DNA of 64,000 nt from positions 310,001-374,000 of the forward strand of contig NZ_JOHO01000002.1 in NCBI RefSeq assembly GCF_000719705.1. Direction: 5' to 3'. The notes beneath the pieces are model-generated. The model had not been told where the DNA came from, made no database searches, and saw only the letters and a program-made list of their open reading frames with translations. Shown in pieces: positions 59,989-64,000 of this stretch. This DNA comes from Streptomyces sp. NRRL S-350. GTDB taxonomy: Bacteria > Actinomycetota > Actinomycetes > Streptomycetales > Streptomycetaceae. Position numbers and translations under genes: made by a program. The first letter of the stretch is position 1. Each line of letters begins with the position of its first letter.

Positions 59989-61080
59989 ATGAACCACACG
60001 ACGACGCAGGCGGACAGGGCCGGGACCGGACCGGACGGCGCCGGCCGCCGGGAGACCGGCACCGGTGCCCGGCGGGCGCGGATCCGCCGGGTGGTGCGCG
60101 CCGCCTCCCGGCCGGGGCCCTGGAAGCGCGGCCGGGTGCTCGCGGCGCCGGCGGTGCTGCTCGGGCTGGTCATGCTGCTGCACGCGGAGATCCCGAACCG
60201 GGGGCTCGGGAACCTCGGCAGCCTGGTGGAGAGCTTCCTGCCGTGGTTCGGCGTGTTCGTCCCGCTGCTGCTGGCCGGGGCGCTGTGGCGCCGCTCCGCC
60301 GCCGCGGTCCTGGCACTCGTGCTGCCGGTCGCGGTGTGGCTGAACCTCTTCGGCGGGCTGCTCGCGGACAAGTCGCACGCGGGCGGCGACCTCACCGTGG
60401 CCAGTGAGAACGTCTACGCGGACAACCCCGACCCGGCCCGCACCGCACGGGACCTGGCCGCCTCCGGGGCGGACGTGCTCGCCGTGGTGGCGCTGACCGA
60501 GCAGGCGACGGGCACGTACGAGGAGGAGCTGGCCAAGGCGTACCCGTACCACACGGTGCAGGGCACCGTGGGGCTGTTCAGCAAGCTGCCGCTGTCCGAC
60601 ACCCGGACGATCGACATCACGGACTACGGGCCGCTGGCCGACACCAAACCGGCCGCCGACAAGCTGGCCTCCAACCGGGCGCTGCGCACCACGGTGGCCA
60701 CGGACCGCGGGCCGCTGACGGTGTACGTGGCCCACCTGGGCTCCGTCCGGGTGCTCCCCAGCAGCGGCTTCTGGACGGCCTCGCGGAACATCGGCGTGCA
60801 GGCGCTCGGCAAGGCCGTCGCCGCCGACCCCAGCCGGCGGGTGGTGCTGCTCGGCGACCTGAACGGCACCGTGGACGACCGCGCGTTCGACGGCCTCACC
60901 TCGCAGCTGCGCTCGGCCCAGGAGACGGCCGGGGACGGCTTCGGCTTCACCTGGCCGGCCGGGTTCCCGGTGGTACGGATCGACCAGATCCTGGTCCGCG
61001 GCGTGGAGGCGAGGAGCTCGTGGGTGCTCCCGGCGAACGGCAGCGACCACCGGCCGGTGGCGGCCGGAATCGGCTGGTGA
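59989..61080 (+). CDS. Integral-membrane endonuclease/exonuclease/phosphatase-family protein
   Basis: The 363-residue protein has about three membrane helices (about 50-115: VLAAPAVLLGLVMLLHAEI, FGVFVPLLLAGALW, AVLALVLPVAVWLNLFGG). An extracytoplasmic EEP domain follows: LTVASENVYADNP, GDLNGTVDDRAFDG (catalytic Asp-Leu-Asn), and NGSDHRPVAAGIGW (catalytic Ser-Asp-His). This group often hydrolyses phospholipids or phosphodiesters at the membrane. Divergent from the two-component system, which may control it. Confidence 0.85.
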   Translation: MNHTTTQADRAGTGPDGAGRRETGTGARRARIRRVVRAASRPGPWKRGRVLAAPAVLLGLVMLLHAEIPNRGLGNLGSLVESFLPWFGVFVPLLLAGALWRRSAAAVLALVLPVAVWLNLFGGLLADKSHAGGDLTVASENVYADNPDPARTARDLAASGADVLAVVALTEQATGTYEEELAKAYPYHTVQGTVGLFSKLPLSDTRTIDITDYGPLADTKPAADKLASNRALRTTVATDRGPLTVYVAHLGSVRVLPSSGFWTASRNIGVQALGKAVAADPSRRVVLLGDLNGTVDDRAFDGLTSQLRSAQETAGDGFGFTWPAGFPVVRIDQILVRGVEARSSWVLPANGSDHRPVAAGIGW

Positions 61081-61677
61081 CCACCGTGCGAGGACTGCAC
61101 CGCCCTGCCCGGGAGCGCTGCGGGGGCGTGCGGGCGGCGCGCGGCGGTCTCCGCACCCGGCGGCCCGGATCGGGTCCGTTCCGCAAGACTGACGGATAGT
61201 CAGGATCCCGAGTGGGCGGGCGGGTTGGGTCGGTGGAGCGGCCGGCGCCGGGGTGCCCCGTCGGGGGGTGCGTCACCGCGCGGTCCGGGTCCGGTTCGGG
61301 GAGGCCGGCTCAGTCGACATCTCTTGGACGCATCGGTCCCGCAGGCGTCCTGTCGGCATTCATGGGGGCCGGCCCGTCGTTCCCGTCGGCCCGGTGCCGG
61401 CTCCGCGCCCGGCTTGCCGTCGGTGGTTGCCCAACCTGCGTGGACGTGTTTTCCGAGCGCCAGCCGGCCCGTGCGGAGGCCTGCGGGGCGGGCCGCCGGG
61501 GCCGGCGGACGGTCGTTCCGCCGGGCGGGCCTTTGCAACCGGATGCGTTCAGGAAGATAACGATAAGGTCCAGTCCGGTCTCGTACTGGATTTACTTCTT
61601 GACTCCAGCTGGCCCGGGCGGGTTGACTCCCCTCACTCCGCCGCGCCGTCGCGGCGACGTCAGGGAGGCACCCCCAC
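61081..61677. other. Long intergenic region upstream of the sugar ABC operon
   Basis: These 597 nt contain no supported gene. An AT-richer control zone lies at 61550-61620 with the inverted repeat TCCAGT (61569-61574) and ACTGGA (61585-61590) and TTGACT nearby, likely the promoter and repressor site of the transporter. Confidence 0.45.
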
Positions 61678-62772
61678 ATGAACGCAATGATGCGTCGCGC
61701 CGTCATCGCCACTGCAGCCGTCTCGATGGCCCTGTCCATGGCCGCGTGCGGCAAGGCCGGCGGCGACAAGAAGGACTCCGCCGCCTCCGGCGACAACAAG
61801 TCCATCGGCCTGCTGCTGCCCGAGAACGCGTCCTCGACGCGCTACGAGTCGTTCGACCGGCCCTTCATCGAGGCCAAGGTCAAGGCCCTGTGCGCGGACT
61901 GCAAGGTGCTCTACAACAACGCCGAGGGCAGCGCCGCCAAGCAGAAGCAGCAGTTCGACACCCTGATAGCCCAGGGCGTGAAGGTGATCGTCCTCGACGC
62001 CTTCGACGCCACCTCCACCCAGGGCTGGGTGAAGGAAGCCGCTGCCAAGGGCGTCAAGGTCGTCGCCTACGACCGTCTGGCCACCGGACCGGTCGCCGCC
62101 TACGTCTCGTTCGACAACGAGAAGGTCGGCGAACTCCAGGGCCAGGCCCTGGTCGACGCCCTCGGTGACAAGGCCGCCGACGCCAACATCGTCATGATCA
62201 ACGGCGACGACGCGGACCCGAACGCCGGCCAGTTCAAGGCCGGCGCCCACAAGGTGCTCGACGGCAAGGTCAAGAAGGTCGTCTACGAGCAGTCGGGCGA
62301 GTGGAAGCCCACCGTGGCCGGCCAGAAGATCGGCGCCGCGATCACCCAGTTCGGCAAGGACGGCTTCCAGGCCGTCTACTCCGCCAACGACGGCATGGCC
62401 GGCGCGATCATCACCCAGCTCCAGGGCGCGGGCATCAAGGTCCCCGTCGGCGGCCAGGACGCCGGCCTCGACGCCGTCCAGCGCATCGTCAACGGCGACC
62501 AGGCCTACACCATCTACAAGGCCTACAAGCCGCTCGCCGACAACGCCGCCGAGCTGGCCGTCGACCTCCTGCAGGGCAAGGACGTCAAGTCCGTCGCCAC
62601 CGCGAGCATCGACAGCGCCACCGACAAGGGCATCCCGGCCAAGCTGCTCGACCCCAAGATCGTCACCAAGGCCAACATCACGGACACCGTGATCGCCGAC
62701 GGCCTCTACAAGGCCGCCGACATCTGCACCGCCGACTACGCGGCCGCCTGCGCCTCCGCCGGCCTGAAGTAG
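61678..62772 (+). CDS. Sugar ABC transporter substrate-binding lipoprotein
   Basis: This 364-residue binding protein starts with a lipoprotein signal (LSMAAC, Cys at about 24). It has the type I periplasmic-binding fold of ribose/xylose proteins (IGLLLPENASSTRYESFDRP, KVIVLDAFDATSTQGWVKEA, YSANDGMAGAIITQLQGAG, GGQDAGLDAVQRIVNGDQAY). It delivers a pentose or similar sugar to the transporter. First gene of an operon with ATPase and permease; AGGGAGG is at 61662-61668. Confidence 0.92.
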   Translation: MNAMMRRAVIATAAVSMALSMAACGKAGGDKKDSAASGDNKSIGLLLPENASSTRYESFDRPFIEAKVKALCADCKVLYNNAEGSAAKQKQQFDTLIAQGVKVIVLDAFDATSTQGWVKEAAAKGVKVVAYDRLATGPVAAYVSFDNEKVGELQGQALVDALGDKAADANIVMINGDDADPNAGQFKAGAHKVLDGKVKKVVYEQSGEWKPTVAGQKIGAAITQFGKDGFQAVYSANDGMAGAIITQLQGAGIKVPVGGQDAGLDAVQRIVNGDQAYTIYKAYKPLADNAAELAVDLLQGKDVKSVATASIDSATDKGIPAKLLDPKIVTKANITDTVIADGLYKAADICTADYAAACASAGLK

Positions 62773-62945
62773 TACCGCCCAGGGCGGTGCCCCCCGCCTC
62801 CCCGGGGGGCACCGCCCCACCGCGCGGCGGGCCCCGCCCGCCCCGGCTCCCCTTTCGACGCTCACCCGCCCGCACCGCACGGGGTGCGGGCCAGCCCGGC
62901 CGCCGACCCACCATCACGGCGCACGGGAAGAAGGAGATGGTTCAC

Positions 62946-63725
62946 GTGACAGGCGCACCCGTACTGGCGTTGCGCGGGGTCTCCAAGCGCTTCGGCGCCG
63001 TCCAGGCACTGACCGACGTGCACCTCGAGGTGCACGCAGGCGAGGTGGTGGCCCTGGTGGGCGACAACGGCGCCGGCAAGTCCACGCTGGTGAAGACCAT
63101 CGCCGGCGTCCACCCCATCGACGAGGGAACGATCGAGTGGGAGGGCAAGGCGGTGTCCATCGGACGCCCGCAGGACGCCCAGACCCTCGGCGTCGCCACC
63201 GTGTACCAGGACCTCGCGCTCTGCGACAACCTCGACGTGGTCGGCAACCTCTTCCTCGGCCGCGAGCTGAAGAGCTTCGGCACGCTCGACGAGGTCGCCA
63301 TGGAGAAGCGGGCCCGCGAACTGCTCGACACGCTCTCCATCCGCATCCCGAGCGTGCGCATCCCCATCGCCGCCCTGTCGGGCGGTCAGCGCCAGGTGGT
63401 CGCCATCGCCCGAGCCCTGGTCGGCGACCCCAAGATCGTCATCCTGGACGAGCCCACCGCCGCCCTCGGCGTCGAGCAGACCGCCCAGGTCCTCGACCTC
63501 GTCGAGCGGCTGCGCGACCGCGGCCTCGGCGTCATCCTGATCAGCCACAACATGGCCGACGTCAAGGCCGTCGCCGACACCGTCGCCGTCCTTCGCCTGG
63601 GCCGCAACAACGGTGTCTTCGAGGTGGCCGGCACCTCGCACGAGGAGATCATCTCCGCCATCACCGGCGCCACCGAGAACGCCGTCACCCGACGCCAGGC
63701 CCGACTCGCGGAGGAAACGAAGTGA
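62946..63725 (+). CDS. Sugar ABC transporter ATP-binding protein (single domain)
   Basis: The 259-residue ATPase has Walker A GDNGAGKSTLVKTIAG, signature LSGGQRQVVAIARAL, Walker B KIVILDEPTAAL and H-loop ILISHNMAD. It has a single nucleotide-binding domain, like FrcA-type proteins; many ribose or xylose ATPases have two. GTG 62946 with AAGGAG nine bases before is preferred to ATG 62937, which abuts the ribosome site. Its stop overlaps the permease start. Confidence 0.92.
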   Translation: MTGAPVLALRGVSKRFGAVQALTDVHLEVHAGEVVALVGDNGAGKSTLVKTIAGVHPIDEGTIEWEGKAVSIGRPQDAQTLGVATVYQDLALCDNLDVVGNLFLGRELKSFGTLDEVAMEKRARELLDTLSIRIPSVRIPIAALSGGQRQVVAIARALVGDPKIVILDEPTAALGVEQTAQVLDLVERLRDRGLGVILISHNMADVKAVADTVAVLRLGRNNGVFEVAGTSHEEIISAITGATENAVTRRQARLAEETK

Positions 63726-64000
63726 CCACCGAACAGACCACCCCGGCCGGGCCGGCCCCGGCCACCCCCGCGGTCGACCCCCGCCTGCTCGTCCGCGAGT
63801 CCGGCCTCGCCGGCTACCTCGCCGAGTTCAAGCGGAAGATGAAGAACGGAGACCTCGGCTCCGTACCCGTCGTCCTCGGCCTGATCCTCATCGGCGTCAT
63901 CTTCCAGAGCGTCACCGGCGACTTCCTCAACGCCGACAACCTCACCAACATCACCAAGTGGATCGCCGGCCCCGGGCTGATCGCCGTCGGCATCGTCTTC
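63722..64000 (+). CDS. Sugar ABC transporter permease (partial, runs off window)
   Basis: GTG 63722 overlaps the ATPase stop (GTGA). The visible 93 residues start with a Pro/Ala-rich cytoplasmic tail, then KRKMKNGDLGSVPVVLGLIL, a first membrane helix, and FLNADNLTNITKWIAGPGLI typical of ribose/xylose permeases. The rest lies beyond the window. Confidence 0.9.
   Translation, partial: MTTEQTTPAGPAPATPAVDPRLLVRESGLAGYLAEFKRKMKNGDLGSVPVVLGLILIGVIFQSVTGDFLNADNLTNITKWIAGPGLIAVGIVF

Noticed and set aside
61212..62168. Plus-strand frame overlapping the sugar-binding protein
   Set aside because: Out-of-frame Arg-rich shadow; the binding protein with its lipobox and ribosome site is clearly the real gene.

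Overview
The window is about 64 kb of very high-GC actinobacterial chromosome, most probably from Streptomyces or a close relative such as Kitasatospora. Codon third positions are almost all G/C. The content is also typical: a gamma-butyrolactone (GBL) receptor beside a SARP activator, a Zur-type set of zinc-free ribosomal protein paralogues, WXG/LXG-type secreted proteins, a SpoIIE phosphatase with an anti-sigma-like ATPase domain, and many GTG starts with GGAGG-type ribosome sites. No rRNA, tRNA, plasmid origin or core replication genes were recognised, so this looks like accessory or arm-like chromosome.

Layout. 0-5 kb: an acetoacetate decarboxylase gene with an early stop codon, a 3-hydroxyacyl-CoA dehydrogenase, a TetR regulator and a leucine-rich repeat protein. 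Then comes an auxiliary threonyl-tRNA synthetase without editing domains, preceded by a 17-residue leader peptide with three consecutive Thr codons and a 13-bp terminator hairpin. 5-9 kb: small metabolic and regulatory genes (VOC, MarR, NlpC/P60, RidA, ArsR with SRPBCC, cupin). 9.3-12.4 kb: a signalling island of GBL receptor, SARP and second GBL-receptor homologue, with four matching ARE-like 19-mers. 12.8-18.2 kb: a glutamine methyltransferase homologue, a PPOX protein and a large secreted beta-propeller protein. 18.3-19.1 kb: zinc-independent L33, L28, L32 and a truncated S14 around a Zur-like box. 19.4-26.3 kb: a solitary Cas3-like helicase with C-terminal HD, an MFS exporter with its ArsR-type regulator, and an RNA-repair pair (MJ1316 domain plus truncated EEP; RNA ligase plus kinase).

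28.2-51.0 kb looks like a patchwork island. The 3' end of a flavin reductase gene (28239-28264) recurs at 50955-50980. Between the two copies lie IS remnants, a MORN-repeat protein, a GlxA regulator with a quinone-type oxidoreductase, and a five-gene, 12-kb operon (phospholipase D with a peptidoglycan-binding domain, a DUF6603-like protein and three large proteins of unknown family). They are followed by a frameshifted IS3 element, a phosphorothioate-type HNH restriction enzyme, a truncated DUF2075 helicase and a decayed CRISPR array (six repeats of 32-38 nt, spacers of 36-37 nt) that is cut at the junction.

51-64 kb: a SpoIIE-type phosphatase, a short-chain dehydrogenase, a type VII-like module (WXG protein, LXG-like protein with a papain-like C-terminus, small partner, anchored chagasin-like inhibitor), a two-component system beside an integral-membrane EEP protein, and a sugar ABC transporter that runs off the window.

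The most interesting systems are the threonine attenuator with its editing-less synthetase, the phospholipase D/DUF6603 operon, the protease toxin paired with a protease-inhibitor-like immunity candidate, and the broken CRISPR array at the island junction. Functions are inferred by reading motifs, because no database search was possible.
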